The notes under the pieces are model-generated. The model saw nothing but the letters and a program-made list of their open reading frames with translations. It made no database searches and had not been told where the DNA came from. A program made the translations under genes and the position numbers. A stretch of DNA of 64,000 nt, taken from Bifidobacterium santillanense. Its GTDB lineage: Bacteria; Actinomycetota; Actinomycetes; Actinomycetales; Bifidobacteriaceae. Location of the stretch: the NCBI RefSeq assembly GCF_018555385.1, contig NZ_JAFEJS010000001.1, positions 310,001 to 374,000 of the forward strand. The letters are read 5' to 3'. Numbering within the stretch: position 1 is the stretch's first letter; each line of letters starts with the position of its first letter. Shown here one piece after another: positions 43,611 through 53,162 of this stretch.

Positions 43611-44256
43611 CGGTTGCGTCCTCGTTGAAGTGGATGGTGGATCTGAGGAATCGGGCCCATGACGCGACGTACGCGCCGGCGTCGAACGGGACGCCTCCAT
43701 GGACCGCCGGGGTAAAGGATACACGCATCTCGCAGCCGGCGGAGTCGCCGGCCCCCAGCGAGCCGAATGTGGTGTTCTGCGTGACGGTGACCGTGCCGCC
43801 CACGCTGTCCGGCTCGACCCCCTCGAGACGGGCGCACATGTCGTCCCAGTACATGCCCGGCGCCAGGGAGTCGTTCTCGACGCTGGACAGGGGCAGACGC
43901 GCGAATGCGACGCAGCGCCAGCGCGACCCCCAGTCGGGACGGATGTCGTTGGAGTAGAGCAACATGATCCAGCCGGTGGCGACGGCCGGGAACGGATCGC
44001 CGTCATAGGGGAACCCCGTCGTCCCCCCGCGCGATCCCGATTCGAGCTCCACGCCGATGCCGAAGTCGGCCAGAGTGGAGGGCACGGGGATCTCCCGGTA
44101 GCGCACGTCGTCCAGACGGCGCATGGCGCGCACCGACTCGACCGCATCCCACACGGCGTCCGGCACGCCGACGGGCCGCCCCGGCAGATCCGGCGCGGCG
44201 TCGCGCGCGGCGTGATGCGGATTCACGCCGGTGGGAAACGCATAGATGTCGGCCAT
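43603..44256 (-). CDS. DUF3000 family protein
   Basis: The 217-aa protein shows AVWDAVESVRAMRRLDDVRYREIPVPSTLADF in two adjoining parts and a C-terminal half with WRCVAFARLPL and MYWDDMCARL, all typical of the actinobacterial DUF3000 family, which commonly precedes RNase D. Function is unknown; a link to RNA processing is only contextual. A TACGCT hexamer lies 6 nt before the ATG at 44256, suggesting a leaderless message. The gene end overlaps the rnd start. Confidence 0.85.
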   Translation of the reverse strand: MADIYAFPTGVNPHHAARDAAPDLPGRPVGVPDAVWDAVESVRAMRRLDDVRYREIPVPSTLADFGIGVELESGSRGGTTGFPYDGDPFPAVATGWIMLLYSNDIRPDWGSRWRCVAFARLPLSSVENDSLAPGMYWDDMCARLEGVEPDSVGGTVTVTQNTTFGSLGAGDSAGCEMRVSFTPAVHGGVPFDAGAYVASWARFLRSTIHFNEDATVD

Positions 44257-44305
44257 GTCTCCAGCGTACGTGCGCGCGCCTGGTTTCGTGGTATCGACAC
44301 GTGAA

Positions 44306-45184
44306 TTAATAGACGGTGAAGCCGTGGTCCTTGAACTGGTTGGCGACGCGTTCGCGCGTGGCGGCGTTCGGCCCCTTCTGGTTCTCCAGCGGATACGGGA
44401 TGCGCAGCTCATGCCATTTGGGGCGTCCGAGCTGATGGAAGCCGAGGACGTCGATGTGCTCGACGGCGTCGCCGAAGCTCTCGCAGATCTCGGCCACCTT
44501 CTCGACGTTCTCCTCGGAGTCGGTCAGACCGGGCACGAGCACGAAGCGCACCCAGATCTTCTTGCCGGCCCGTGCGAGTCTGCGGCCGAAGTCGATGGTG
44601 GGCTGGAGCACGCCGCCGGTGACCTTGTGGTAGGTCTCCTCGTCGCCGGACTTGACGTCGAGCAGGCACAGGTCGATGTCCTCGAGCATCTCGTCGGTGT
44701 AGTTGGTGTTGAGGAAGCCCGAGGTGTCGAGACAGGTGTGCACGCCCATCTCCTTGGCCGCGTGGAACACGCGGGAGACGAACGCCGGCTGCATCATCGA
44801 CTCGCCGCCGGAGAACGTGATGCCGCCGTGGGTGGCCTTGAAGAGGTCCTTGTAGCGATCGACCTTCTTGATCATCGCATCGAGGTAGACGGGCTTGCCG
44901 TCGCGCATCTTCCAGGTATCGGGGTTCTGGCAGTACTGGCAGCGCAGCGGGCAGCCGGACATGAAGACGGTCATGCGGGTGCCCGGACCGTCGACGGACG
45001 TGTTGATGTCCCAGGAGTGGACGAAGCCGATGTCGCCGGATTTGAGCGCGGCGATGCGGTCCCTGCGGTCGAGCCCGATCGGGGACTCGAATCCGGACAG
45101 GCCGCCCATGAGGGTCTGGGACGCGTACGACTTGGATTCGCGCAGCATATGGCGCGTGGTGGTGCGGAACTGGGTTTCGGGCAT
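44306..45184 (-). CDS. pflA: Pyruvate formate-lyase activating enzyme
   Basis: PflA is the radical-SAM enzyme that generates the glycyl radical on PflB. The 292-aa protein has the motif CPLRCQYCQNPD (CxxxCxxC), preceded by the PflA sequence SVDGPGTRMTVFMSGC. GGITFSGGE is the SAM-binding GGE region, and a radical-SAM barrel end (DVLGFHQLG) follows. AGGAGG supports the ATG at 45184; the longer frame to 45265 is not needed. It follows pflB by 127 bp, across a strong hairpin that should reduce its expression relative to pflB. Confidence 0.96.
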   Translation of the reverse strand: MPETQFRTTTRHMLRESKSYASQTLMGGLSGFESPIGLDRRDRIAALKSGDIGFVHSWDINTSVDGPGTRMTVFMSGCPLRCQYCQNPDTWKMRDGKPVYLDAMIKKVDRYKDLFKATHGGITFSGGESMMQPAFVSRVFHAAKEMGVHTCLDTSGFLNTNYTDEMLEDIDLCLLDVKSGDEETYHKVTGGVLQPTIDFGRRLARAGKKIWVRFVLVPGLTDSEENVEKVAEICESFGDAVEHIDVLGFHQLGRPKWHELRIPYPLENQKGPNAATRERVANQFKDHGFTVY

Positions 45185-45244
45185 CGTTGTCCTCCTGTTC
45201 CAAAAACGTGATGCGGGGTGTGTGCGGATGGATGGGGCAAAGGG

Positions 45245-45270
45245 AAGGGGTGGGACGAATCCCACCCCTT
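45245..45270 (-). terminator. Attenuating hairpin between pflB and pflA
   Basis: AAGGGGTGGGA at 45245-45255 is the exact inverse of TCCCACCCCTT at 45260-45270, around a CGAA tetraloop. It lies between pflB and pflA. It probably ends most pflB transcripts and lets a fraction continue. Confidence 0.65.
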
Positions 45271-45311
45271 CATCGTGCTACCGTTTCACGCGGTCGCGTC
45301 CGTCCGACGGA

Positions 45312-47687
45312 TCAGTCGGTGACGGCGCCCTGGTGGAAGGTACGGGAGATGACGTCGAGCTGCTGCTCCTTGGTGAGCTTGACGAAGTTCACCGCGTAGC
45401 CGGAGACGCGCACGGTCAGGTGCGGGTACTTCTCCGGGTGCTCGACGGCGTCCTCCATGGTCTCCTTGCGCAGGACGTTGATGTTCGCGTGGTAGAGGCC
45501 GTGGCCGTTGCCGGCGTCGAGGATGCCGACCAGGTTGCCGATGCGCTCCTCCTCGTCGCGGCCGAGGCCGTCGGGGGTGATGGTGTTGGTCAGCGAGATG
45601 CCGTCCAGCGCGTCGTTGTAGTCGATCTTGCCGACGGAGAACATGGACGGCAGCATGCCGTGGGAGTCCATGCCGTTCTCCGGGTTGGCGCCCGGGGCGT
45701 ACGGGGTGCCCTTCTTGTGGCCGGACGGGAAGGAACCGGTGTTCTTGCCGTACTCCACGTTGGAGGTGATCGTCAGGATGGACTGGGTCGGGACGGCGCC
45801 GCGGTAGACCGGCAGGCGCTTGACCTGGCCCATGACCGTGGAGACGACCCACTTGGCGATGTCGTCGGCGCGGTCGTCGTCGTTGCCGTAGATCGGGAAC
45901 TCGCCCTCGGTGCGGTAGCCCACGACCAGATCGTCGTCGGCGCCCTCGACGTACTCGTACTCGTGGCCCTCGAGGTTCTTGGCCTCGGCGTTGGTGATCG
46001 GGTACACCTTGGCGTACTTGATCGCGGCGAGGGAGTCGGCGGCGATGGACAGACCGGACATGCCGCAACCCAGGGTGCGGTACACCTCCTTGTCGTGCAG
46101 GGCCATCTCGATGGACTCGTACGCGTACTTATCGTGCATGTAGTGGATGATGTTCAGGGCCATGACGTAGGTCTCGGACAGCCACTCGAGAGCCTTCTCG
46201 TAGTTGTTCTTGACCTTCTCGTAGTCCAGGGAGCCGTCGGCCTCCGGGGTGATCGGGTCGATCACGCCCTTGTCGATGACCTGCATGCCGGTCATCTCGT
46301 CACGGCCGCCGTTGATCGCGTAGAGCAGCGCCTTGGCGGAGTTCACGCGGGCCGCGAAGAACTGCATCTGCTTGCCGACGCGCATCGGGGACACGCAGCA
46401 GGCGATGGCCGCGTCGTCGCCCCAGTGGCCGCGGATCTCCTTGTCGGACTCGTACTGGATGGCCGAGGTGTCGATGGAGATCTTGGCGCAGAAGCGCTTA
46501 TAGCCTTCCGGCAGCTTCGGATCCCAGAAGATGGTGATGTTCGGCTCCGGGCCGGGTCCGAGGTGCTCGAGGGTCAGGGTGTTGAGCAGACGGAACGAGG
46601 TCTTGGTGACCAGCGGACGGCCGTCGTCGCCGAAGCCGGCGTCGGACCAGGTCGCCCAGTACGGGTCGCCGGAGAAGATCGCGTCGTAGTCCTTGGTGCG
46701 CAGGAAGCGCACGATGCGCAGCTTCATGACGATGTTGTCGATGAGCTCCTGGGCGTCGGTCTCGGTGATCTTGCCGGCTTCGAGGTCGCGCTGGATGTAG
46801 CAGTCGAGGAAGGCGGAGTTGCGGCCGAAGGACATGGCGGCGCCGTCCTGGGACTTGATGGAGGCGAGGTAGCCCATGTAGGTCCACTGCACGGCCTCCT
46901 GGGCGGTCTGGGCCGGACGGGTCAGGTCGAGGCCGTACTCGTTGCCGAGGTTGATCAGCTGCTTGAGGGCCTTGATCTGCTCGTCGTGCTCCTCGCGGAA
47001 GCGGATCCAGTGCTCGATCTCCGGCTCGGTGAAGTCGTTGCGGTACGGCACGGAGTCCTTGTCGCGCTTCTTGAAGGCGATCAGCTTGTTGACGCCGTAC
47101 AGGGCCACACGGCGGTAGTCGCCGATGATGCGGCCGCGGCCGTAGGCGTCCGGCAGACCGGTGAGGATCTTGTTGTGGCGGGCGACCTTGATCTGCTTGG
47201 TGTACACGCCGAAGACGCCGTCGTTGTGGGTCTTGCGGTACTTGGTGAAGATCTTCTTGATCTCCGGATCCGGCTCCTTGCCGGCCTCCTTGATGGCCTG
47301 CTCGACCATGCGCCAGCCGCCGTTCGGCATCATCGCGCGCTTGCAGGGGACGTCGGTCTGGAGACCCACGATGACGTTGTCGACCTCCGGGGAGTCGATG
47401 TAGCCCGCCGGGAAGGCGTCGATGCCCGCCGGGGTGTGGGTGTCGACGTCGTAGACGCGCTGCTTGCGCTCGACGGCCAGGTAGTTGTCGTCGAGGTACT
47501 TCCACAGGTGCTTGGTCTTCTCGGTGGCCGGGGCGAGGAAGCTCTCGTCGCCCTCGTACGGGGTGTAGTTCTTCTGGATGAAGTCGCGAACGTCGATGTC
47601 CTTCTGCCAGTTGCCGCCTTCGAAGCCGTCCCACGCCTTGGCGTCGAGCTCTTCCTGGGTAAGTGCAGCAGATTCAACAGCTGTCAT
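45312..47687 (-). CDS. pflB: Formate C-acetyltransferase (pyruvate formate-lyase)
   Basis: This glycyl-radical enzyme converts pyruvate and CoA to acetyl-CoA and formate, a central step of bifidobacterial anaerobic metabolism. The 791-aa protein has the active-site cysteine pair in [25 protein letters not shown], and the C-terminal radical glycine in [16 protein letters not shown] precedes the ATG at 47687. It is followed by pflA. The codon use is that of a highly expressed gene, nearly all C- or G-ending. Confidence 0.97.
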   Translation of the reverse strand: MTAVESAALTQEELDAKAWDGFEGGNWQKDIDVRDFIQKNYTPYEGDESFLAPATEKTKHLWKYLDDNYLAVERKQRVYDVDTHTPAGIDAFPAGYIDSPEVDNVIVGLQTDVPCKRAMMPNGGWRMVEQAIKEAGKEPDPEIKKIFTKYRKTHNDGVFGVYTKQIKVARHNKILTGLPDAYGRGRIIGDYRRVALYGVNKLIAFKKRDKDSVPYRNDFTEPEIEHWIRFREEHDEQIKALKQLINLGNEYGLDLTRPAQTAQEAVQWTYMGYLASIKSQDGAAMSFGRNSAFLDCYIQRDLEAGKITETDAQELIDNIVMKLRIVRFLRTKDYDAIFSGDPYWATWSDAGFGDDGRPLVTKTSFRLLNTLTLEHLGPGPEPNITIFWDPKLPEGYKRFCAKISIDTSAIQYESDKEIRGHWGDDAAIACCVSPMRVGKQMQFFAARVNSAKALLYAINGGRDEMTGMQVIDKGVIDPITPEADGSLDYEKVKNNYEKALEWLSETYVMALNIIHYMHDKYAYESIEMALHDKEVYRTLGCGMSGLSIAADSLAAIKYAKVYPITNAEAKNLEGHEYEYVEGADDDLVVGYRTEGEFPIYGNDDDRADDIAKWVVSTVMGQVKRLPVYRGAVPTQSILTITSNVEYGKNTGSFPSGHKKGTPYAPGANPENGMDSHGMLPSMFSVGKIDYNDALDGISLTNTITPDGLGRDEEERIGNLVGILDAGNGHGLYHANINVLRKETMEDAVEHPEKYPHLTVRVSGYAVNFVKLTKEQQLDVISRTFHQGAVTD

Positions 47688-47790
47688 AACCACTCCTTGG
47701 TGTTGTTCGTTCCGACGCACCTTCGTCGTCGTTGGTTCCCAGTCTAGCCGCTGTTCACTGGGGGTTCGCACAAAATGCGCGTGAGATATC

Positions 47791-48042
47791 TCACATTCTG
47801 TTATCGTTCACAGGCCCGTCTTCCTCCGGCTTCGCGGACCTCGCGGGAGCGTCCCAGCCGAGATTCCACCGCCGGTCCTGCTCCTTCCACAGGGTCTCGC
47901 GCTCCTGGAAGATCCTCCACGCGTCGAGCGCGTCCTCGCGGCTGCGGTACGGTCCCATGCGCTGTTCGATCGGGGACTTGGGCCCCAGTTCTGGCTCCCC
48001 CGTGCGGATGTTGAAGTACCACTGCTTGCCCTGGTCTGCCAT
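47791..48042 (-). CDS. Small conserved actinobacterial protein
   Basis: The 83-aa protein starts [19 protein letters not shown] and has [20 protein letters not shown]. This pattern (WYxNxxTGExExG, GPYxtrexA) belongs to a short actinobacterial family, sometimes annotated as SPOR-like because of the last motif. There is no signal peptide or membrane helix. The ATG at 48042 has AAAGGAC upstream. It lies between nadE and pflB on the same strand. Function is unknown. Confidence 0.7.
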   Translation of the reverse strand: MADQGKQWYFNIRTGEPELGPKSPIEQRMGPYRSREDALDAWRIFQERETLWKEQDRRWNLGWDAPARSAKPEEDGPVNDNRM

Positions 48043-48111
48043 CGTCTTCGTCCTTTCCCTGTCCATCGTCCGCCGCATGCGCGGCCACGGCCATACGGCT
48101 ATTACATATGG

Positions 48112-48140
48112 ATACGCCCGGATGATGAATCCGGGCGTAT
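48112..48140 (-). terminator. Terminator after nadE
   Basis: ATACGCCCGGA at 48112-48122 and TCCGGGCGTAT at 48130-48140 are exact inverses with a 7-nt loop. It lies 18 bp beyond the nadE stop in the transcription direction. Confidence 0.65.
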
Positions 48141-48157
48141 GGTTCGTTTCCCGTTCG

Positions 48158-49855
48158 CTATTCGCGGAACGCGTTGGTGATCGGCAGTCGGCGGTCGCGT
48201 CCGAACGCGAGCGCCGTGACCTTGGGACCGAGCGGGTACTGGCGACGCTTCCATTCGGCGCGGTCCACCAGCCTCATCACGGTGTCCACCGTCCGCTCGT
48301 CGAAGCCGTCGGCGAGCAGGTCGGCGCGGCCGTGCGCGTGTTCGATGTACGCGGCGAGGACCTTGTCCAGCAGCTCGTATTCCGGCAGCGAGTCGGAGTC
48401 CTTCTGCCCGGGGCGCAGCTCGGCGCTCGGCGCCTTCTCGATGGAGGCGACGGGGATCATCACGCCGTCCTTGAGCGGCGTGCCGGGGGCGCCGGCCTCG
48501 TTGCCCACGATCCTGAGTCCGCCGATGCCGACGCCGGCGGCCGCGGCCCTGTTGCGCCAGCGGGACAGCTCCCACACGCGCGTCTTGAGCAGGTCCTTGA
48601 TCGGCGCGTATCCGCCGACGGCGTCGCCGTAGATCGTCGAGTAGCCGCAGGCCAGCTCGGATTTGTTGCCGGTGGCCACGGCGAGCAGTCCCTTGGAGTT
48701 GGAGTAGGCCATGACGATGACGCCGCGGATGCGGGCCTGCAGGTTCTCGGCGGCCACGCCGTCGAGGTCGAGCTGGCTCTGGAACGCGGTGAACAGCGGT
48801 TCGATGGGCTGGACGTCGTAGTGGGCGCCGATGTTGGCGGCCAGGTCGGCGGCGTCGTCCTTGGAACCGTCGGAGGAGTACATCGAGGGCATGGAGATGC
48901 CGTGCACGTTCTCGCCGCCGACGGCGTCCGCGGCCATCGCGGCGACCAGCGCCGAGTCGATGCCGCCGGAGAGCCCCAGCGTCACGCCGGTGAAGCGGTT
49001 CTTGGCCATGTAGTCCTTGAGACCGAGCACGCAGGCGGTGTACACCTCCTCGTCCGGGTCGAGCGCGGGCGCGACCTCGGCCTTGGCCTGATGGACCGTG
49101 GTGGTGTCGAGCGTCCAGAAGGACAGATCCTCCATGAACATCGGGGCGCGAGCCAGCAGGGTGCCGTCGGCGTCGACGACGAAGCTGCCGCCGTCGAAGA
49201 CGAGGTCGTCCTGGCCGCCGACCTGGTTCAGGTAGATCAGCGGGGCCTCCACCTCGGCCGCGCGGCGCTTGGCCAGATCGAGGCGGACGTCGGTCTTGCC
49301 CTCCTCGTACGGGGAGCCGTTGATGGTGACGAGCGCGTCGATGTCGCGGCCGGCGAGTTCGGCGACCGGGCCGCCGTCCTGCCAGATGTCCTCGCAGATG
49401 GCGACGCCGAGGCGTGCGCCGTCCACGTCGAGCACGACGGAGCGGTCGCCCGCCTTGAAGATGCGGAACTCGTCGAACACGCCGTAGTTGGGCAGGAAGT
49501 GCTTGTCGTATCCGGCCCACACCACGCCGTCGTGCAGGACGACCAGACGGTTGTAGGGCTTGTCGGTGGCGTGGTCGGTGCCGACGGTGCCGACCACGAC
49601 GTACAGGTCGCCGAGTCCCTCCCTCTTGAGGCCGGCGGCCAGCTCGTTAGCCTTGTCCCATGCGGCCCGGCGGAAGGTGCGGCGCAGGGCGAGGTCCTCG
49701 ATCGGGTATCCGGTCAGGGTCATCTCGGGGAAGACGACGACCTGGGCGTGGCCGGCGTCGGCCCGGCGTGCGTAGTCGAGCACCTTGGCGGCGTTGGCGT
49801 CGAGCGCGCCGACGCAGGTGTCGATCTGGGCGAGTGCGAAACGAATCTGGGTCAT
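48158..49855 (-). CDS. nadE: Glutamine-dependent NAD+ synthetase
   Basis: NadE makes NAD+ from deamido-NAD+, ATP and glutamine. The 565-aa protein has an N-terminal nitrilase-like glutaminase: Glu in VVFPEMTLTGYP, Lys in WAGYDKHFLPNYG and Cys in GVAICEDIW. The C-terminal synthetase domain shows the PP-loop LGLSGGIDSAL. A TAGGAT hexamer is 6 nt before the ATG, suggesting a leaderless mRNA. It follows the M20 amidohydrolase gene on the same strand by 26 bp. Confidence 0.96.
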   Translation of the reverse strand: MTQIRFALAQIDTCVGALDANAAKVLDYARRADAGHAQVVVFPEMTLTGYPIEDLALRRTFRRAAWDKANELAAGLKREGLGDLYVVVGTVGTDHATDKPYNRLVVLHDGVVWAGYDKHFLPNYGVFDEFRIFKAGDRSVVLDVDGARLGVAICEDIWQDGGPVAELAGRDIDALVTINGSPYEEGKTDVRLDLAKRRAAEVEAPLIYLNQVGGQDDLVFDGGSFVVDADGTLLARAPMFMEDLSFWTLDTTTVHQAKAEVAPALDPDEEVYTACVLGLKDYMAKNRFTGVTLGLSGGIDSALVAAMAADAVGGENVHGISMPSMYSSDGSKDDAADLAANIGAHYDVQPIEPLFTAFQSQLDLDGVAAENLQARIRGVIVMAYSNSKGLLAVATGNKSELACGYSTIYGDAVGGYAPIKDLLKTRVWELSRWRNRAAAAGVGIGGLRIVGNEAGAPGTPLKDGVMIPVASIEKAPSAELRPGQKDSDSLPEYELLDKVLAAYIEHAHGRADLLADGFDERTVDTVMRLVDRAEWKRRQYPLGPKVTALAFGRDRRLPITNAFRE

Positions 49856-49881
49856 GTTCCTATCCTATGCCCTTCCGCGCG

Positions 49882-51033
49882 TCAGGCGAGTTCGCGGCCG
49901 ACGCGGAGCGCCGCGTTGACGTAGAAGTTCACGAACGTCGGCAGCGAGGCGTCGAGGCCGACGAAGTGCGGGCTGTGCCAGTCGGGGCACCCCGGTTCGC
50001 CGTTCGAGCCGATGAACGCGAACACGGAGCGGGTCACCTCGGCGAATTCGCAGAAGTCCTCCCCCGCCATCGACGGGCGGATCGGCTCGAGCCGGGCGTA
50101 GTCGCGCACGTCGTCGGCGACCTTCGCCACGAGGGCGGCGTCGGAGACGACCGGGTCCTGGAAGTCGTCCCATTCCACGTCGGCGGAGATGCCGAACGCC
50201 TCGGCGGTGTGCCCGACGATCGCCTTGAAACGGCGTTCGGCGAGCAGGCTGTCCTCCTTGTGGAAGTAGCGCACGGTGCCCTGGAAGCCGGCCTCGGCGG
50301 GCACGACGTTCCACACGCGCCCGCCGTGCACCTCGGTGATGGAGAGCACCAGCGGGTTGAGGGCGGAGATGTTGCGGCTGACGATGGTCTGCAGCTCGAG
50401 CACCATGCTCGCCATCGCCTCGATGGGTCCGGTGCCCTTGTGCGGGTATCCGGCGTGCGTGCCGTCGGCGTGCAGCGTGACCTGGAAGCGCACGCAGCCG
50501 GCCATCATCGGGGTCGTGCCGACGGCGATCTCGCCGGGCGCGTAGTTGGGGTTGTTGTGCGTGCCGATGACCGCGTCGACGTCGTCAAGCAGACCGGCGT
50601 CGATCATCGCGCGGGCGCCGCGTCCGGTCTCCTCGCTCGGCTGGAAGAGGATCTTGATCGATCCGGCGAAGCGGTCGCGGTGGTCGGCGAGCCAGAAGGC
50701 GGCGCCCAGCAGGCCGGTCATGTGCAGGTCGTGGCCGCAGCCGTGCATGACGCCGGCGTTGACGGACGCGAAGTCGAGACCGGTGTCCTCGACGATGGGC
50801 AGGCCGTCGATGTCGGCGCGCAGGCCGACGCGGGGGCCCGGCCCCGCCTCGCCGCGGATGAGTCCGACGACGCCGGTCTCCAACGGGTTGTCGAGGATCT
50901 CGACGCCGTGCGCACGCAGCTGGTCGGCCAGATAGATGCTGGTGTCGAACTCCTTGAAGCTGCGCTCGGGGTGGGCGTGCAGGTAGTGGCGGATGGCGAT
51001 GAGGTTGGAATCCAACTCGATATGCTCGGTCAT
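49882..51033 (-). CDS. M20-family amidohydrolase (hippurate/IAA-amino acid hydrolase-like)
   Basis: The 383-aa protein has the M20D layout: LRADIDGLPI with the first metal ligand region, then MHGCGHDLHMTGLLGAA, and FQPSEETGRGARAMID with the catalytic Glu. A dimerisation domain and a late MAGEDFCEF metal-binding segment follow. It should hydrolyse N-acyl amino acids or related amides. The CATAAT hexamer 7 nt before the ATG at 51033 suggests a leaderless transcript. Substrate and role are unknown. Confidence 0.9.
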   Translation of the reverse strand: MTEHIELDSNLIAIRHYLHAHPERSFKEFDTSIYLADQLRAHGVEILDNPLETGVVGLIRGEAGPGPRVGLRADIDGLPIVEDTGLDFASVNAGVMHGCGHDLHMTGLLGAAFWLADHRDRFAGSIKILFQPSEETGRGARAMIDAGLLDDVDAVIGTHNNPNYAPGEIAVGTTPMMAGCVRFQVTLHADGTHAGYPHKGTGPIEAMASMVLELQTIVSRNISALNPLVLSITEVHGGRVWNVVPAEAGFQGTVRYFHKEDSLLAERRFKAIVGHTAEAFGISADVEWDDFQDPVVSDAALVAKVADDVRDYARLEPIRPSMAGEDFCEFAEVTRSVFAFIGSNGEPGCPDWHSPHFVGLDASLPTFVNFYVNAALRVGRELA

Positions 51034-51040
51034 AGTCCGT

Positions 51041-51046
51041 ATTATG
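51041..51046 (-). promoter_or_regulatory. -10 (CATAAT) of the amidohydrolase gene
   Basis: CATAAT on the minus strand lies 7 nt before the ATG at 51033, with no ribosome binding site in between. This is one of the better leaderless promoter candidates. Confidence 0.5.
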
Positions 51047-51147
51047 CCGCGGGACCGTGTCCGAGTCGCGCATCATTCCGATACTCGTCGCGAGGATGCC
51101 GCAATCGGCGATGGGTGTCGCCCGGCCGGTGACCCTACACTGGTTGG

Positions 51148-52050
51148 GTGAGATACGGAGATCCGTACGGTCCGGGAAGACCGGAAAGTCCGGAATATAC
51201 AGGAAAGGACGGGAACAGCATGACCATCGCCGACGCCGCATCCGCCGTCAGCGCCGACATCAAGGGCGTGTTCTTCGACATCGACGGCACGCTGACGAGC
51301 TTCGTCACGCACGTCGTCCCGGATTCCACGATCGAGGCGCTGCACCGGCTGCAGGCCAAGGGGATCAAGGTGTTCATCTGCTCGGGGCGCGCGCCGAGCC
51401 ACATGACGGTCGTGCTCGACATGATCCCGGTCGAGTTCGACGGCATCGTCGGCCTCAACGGCCAGTACTGCTGCGATCCGCAGGGGTTCCTCGCCAAGGA
51501 GCCGCTCGGAGATGACGACGTGCGCACGATCACCGCGTGGCTGGACGCCCATCCGGACATCGTGGCGAACTACTGCGAGTCCGACTACGTGTACTTCAAC
51601 CAGGTGACCGAGGCGATGCGCGCCACGTGGCGTCAGCTCGGCAAGACGGCGCCCGAGGTCTTCATCGACGACCCGCACACGCGTCCCGCGACGCACGAGA
51701 CGTTCCAGGTCAGCCCGTACATCGGCCAGACCGAACAGGACGAGATCGTCTCGCTGTGCCGCAACGTGCAGGGCGTGCGGTGGCACCCCGACTTCGTCGA
51801 CCTGATCCCGGCCGACGGCGGCAAGCCCGTCGGCATGCGCCGCTTCATGGACCGCTACGGGTGGACGCGCGACGAGGTCATGGCCTTCGGCGACGGCGGC
51901 AACGACGTCACGATGCTCGAGTTCGCGGGGATCGGCGTGGCCATGGGCAACGCCACCGACGAGCCGAAGCGCGCCGCGGACTGGGTGACCGACGACGTGG
52001 ACCACGACGGCGTGATGAACGCACTGCGGCACTTCGGCGTTCTCGACTGA
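51148..52050 (+). CDS. Cof-type HAD-superfamily hydrolase
   Basis: The protein has the HAD motif I FFDIDGTL, motif II serine/threonine in FICSGR, a C2B cap domain, and motifs III/IV in the PVGMRRFMDRYG and AFGDGGNDVTML segments. This is typical of Cof sugar-phosphate phosphatases. Two starts compete: a GTG at 51148 preceded by TACACT at 51136-51141 with 6-nt spacing (300 aa), or an ATG at 51220 with GGAC upstream (276 aa), which aligns better to family length. It is divergent from the amidohydrolase. Substrate unknown. Confidence 0.88.
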   Translation: MRYGDPYGPGRPESPEYTGKDGNSMTIADAASAVSADIKGVFFDIDGTLTSFVTHVVPDSTIEALHRLQAKGIKVFICSGRAPSHMTVVLDMIPVEFDGIVGLNGQYCCDPQGFLAKEPLGDDDVRTITAWLDAHPDIVANYCESDYVYFNQVTEAMRATWRQLGKTAPEVFIDDPHTRPATHETFQVSPYIGQTEQDEIVSLCRNVQGVRWHPDFVDLIPADGGKPVGMRRFMDRYGWTRDEVMAFGDGGNDVTMLEFAGIGVAMGNATDEPKRAADWVTDDVDHDGVMNALRHFGVLD

Positions 52051-52059
52051 CCGCGGACG

Positions 52060-52075
52060 CCCGGCGCAGGCCGGG
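52060..52075 (+). terminator. Possible terminator hairpin after the HAD gene
   Basis: CCCGGC and GCCGGG pair around a GCAG tetraloop, 10 bp past the stop. The following sequence is not T-rich, so this is tentative. Confidence 0.35.
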
Positions 52076-52130
52076 ACGGGGCGTTTCCCGGCGTCCTCCC
52101 AGCCCTATGCCGGGCGTGTCGCAACAACGC

Positions 52131-52150
52131 CGATAACACCCTATAAGCAA
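52131..52150 (+). promoter_or_regulatory. metQ copy of the metY/metQ shared motif
   Basis: CGATAACACCCTATAAGCAA matches the metY copy at 16 of 20 positions in the same orientation to the gene. It is centred about 62 bp before the likely metQ transcription start (TATAGT at 52191-52196), a LysR-activator position. Confidence 0.55.
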
Positions 52151-52190
52151 CGTCGATTACCATGCCGCGCGGTTCCCCCTCGGGGTTTTG

Positions 52191-52196
52191 TATAGT
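52191..52196 (+). promoter_or_regulatory. -10 box of metQ
   Basis: TATAGT, one base from consensus, lies about 92 nt before the metQ start. No good -35 exists at 16-18 bp, consistent with activator dependence. Confidence 0.5.
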
Positions 52197-52287
52197 GGCG
52201 AATCGTTGGGACCGGCATGCCGACGCATCGCGGGCGGCACGGTCCATCGTCGATTCACGCGAACACGCACTGAGAGAGGAAGAGATC

Positions 52288-53127
52288 ATGCGTTTCACCA
52301 AGACCGCGGCCGCCGTCATCGCGGCCGTCACCCTGACGACCTTCGGCCTGGCCGGATGCGGCAACGCCTCCACCGCCACCAGCTCGGAGGACGACAAGAC
52401 CATCACCGTGGCCGCCAGCCCGACCCCGCACGCCGAGATCCTCAACAAGGCCGTCAAGCCCCTGCTGGAGAAGGACGGCTACAAGCTGGAGGTCAAGGAG
52501 TTCACCGACTACGTCCAGCCGAACACCGCCACCGAGGACGGCGAGGTCGACGCCAACTACTTCCAGCACAAGCCCTACCTCGACAACTTCAACAAGGAGA
52601 AGGGCACCCACCTGGTGTCCGTCGAGGCCGTCCACTTCGAGCCGTTCGGCCTGTACCCGGGCAAGACCTCCTCGCTCAAGGACCTCGCCGATGGCGCGAC
52701 CGTCGCCGTGCCGAACGACGCCACCAACGAGGCCCGCGCCCTCCTGCTGCTGCAGGACGCCGGCCTGATCGAGCTCAAGGACCCCGAGGACATCAACGCC
52801 ACTCCGAAGGACATCTCCTCCAACCCGAAGAACCTGCAGTTCAAGGAGCTCGAGGCCGCCGTGGTCCCGACCGTCATCAAGGACGTGGACATCGCCGCCC
52901 TTAACGGCAACTACGCGATCCAGGCCGGCTTCGACCCGACCAAGGACGCGCTCGAGACCGAGAAGGCCGACGGCCTGGCCGCCAAGACCTACGCCAACAT
53001 CCTCGTGGTCAAGAAGGGCAACGAGAACACCGCCAAGACCAAGGAGCTCAAGAAGGCCCTGACTTCCAGCGAGGTGCGCGACTACATCAACGACAACTAC
53101 AAGGGCGCCGTGGTCCCGGTCTTCTGA
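52288..53127 (+). CDS. metQ: Methionine ABC transporter substrate-binding lipoprotein
   Basis: The 279-aa lipoprotein captures methionine for the MetNI importer. Its signal peptide ends in LAGC with lipid Cys24. The mature part shows TVAASPTPHAEIL and the family sequence DYVQPNTATEDGEVDANYFQ in two parts. AGAGGAAGAG precedes the ATG at 52288. It heads the metQNI cluster; the codon use is strongly biased, suggesting high expression. A stem-loop after the gene may hold down metNI expression. Confidence 0.95.
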   Translation: MRFTKTAAAVIAAVTLTTFGLAGCGNASTATSSEDDKTITVAASPTPHAEILNKAVKPLLEKDGYKLEVKEFTDYVQPNTATEDGEVDANYFQHKPYLDNFNKEKGTHLVSVEAVHFEPFGLYPGKTSSLKDLADGATVAVPNDATNEARALLLLQDAGLIELKDPEDINATPKDISSNPKNLQFKELEAAVVPTVIKDVDIAALNGNYAIQAGFDPTKDALETEKADGLAAKTYANILVVKKGNENTAKTKELKKALTSSEVRDYINDNYKGAVVPVF

Positions 53128-53162
53128 TCGGCGCGCCCCGCGCACTCCACACCTTCCGATAC

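Noticed and set aside
42309-44147. A 612-aa start-extended form of RNase D
   Set aside because: The added N-terminal 179 residues are the shadow of DUF3000 in another frame. The TTG at 43610, overlapping the DUF3000 stop with GAGGA upstream, gives the family-like length.
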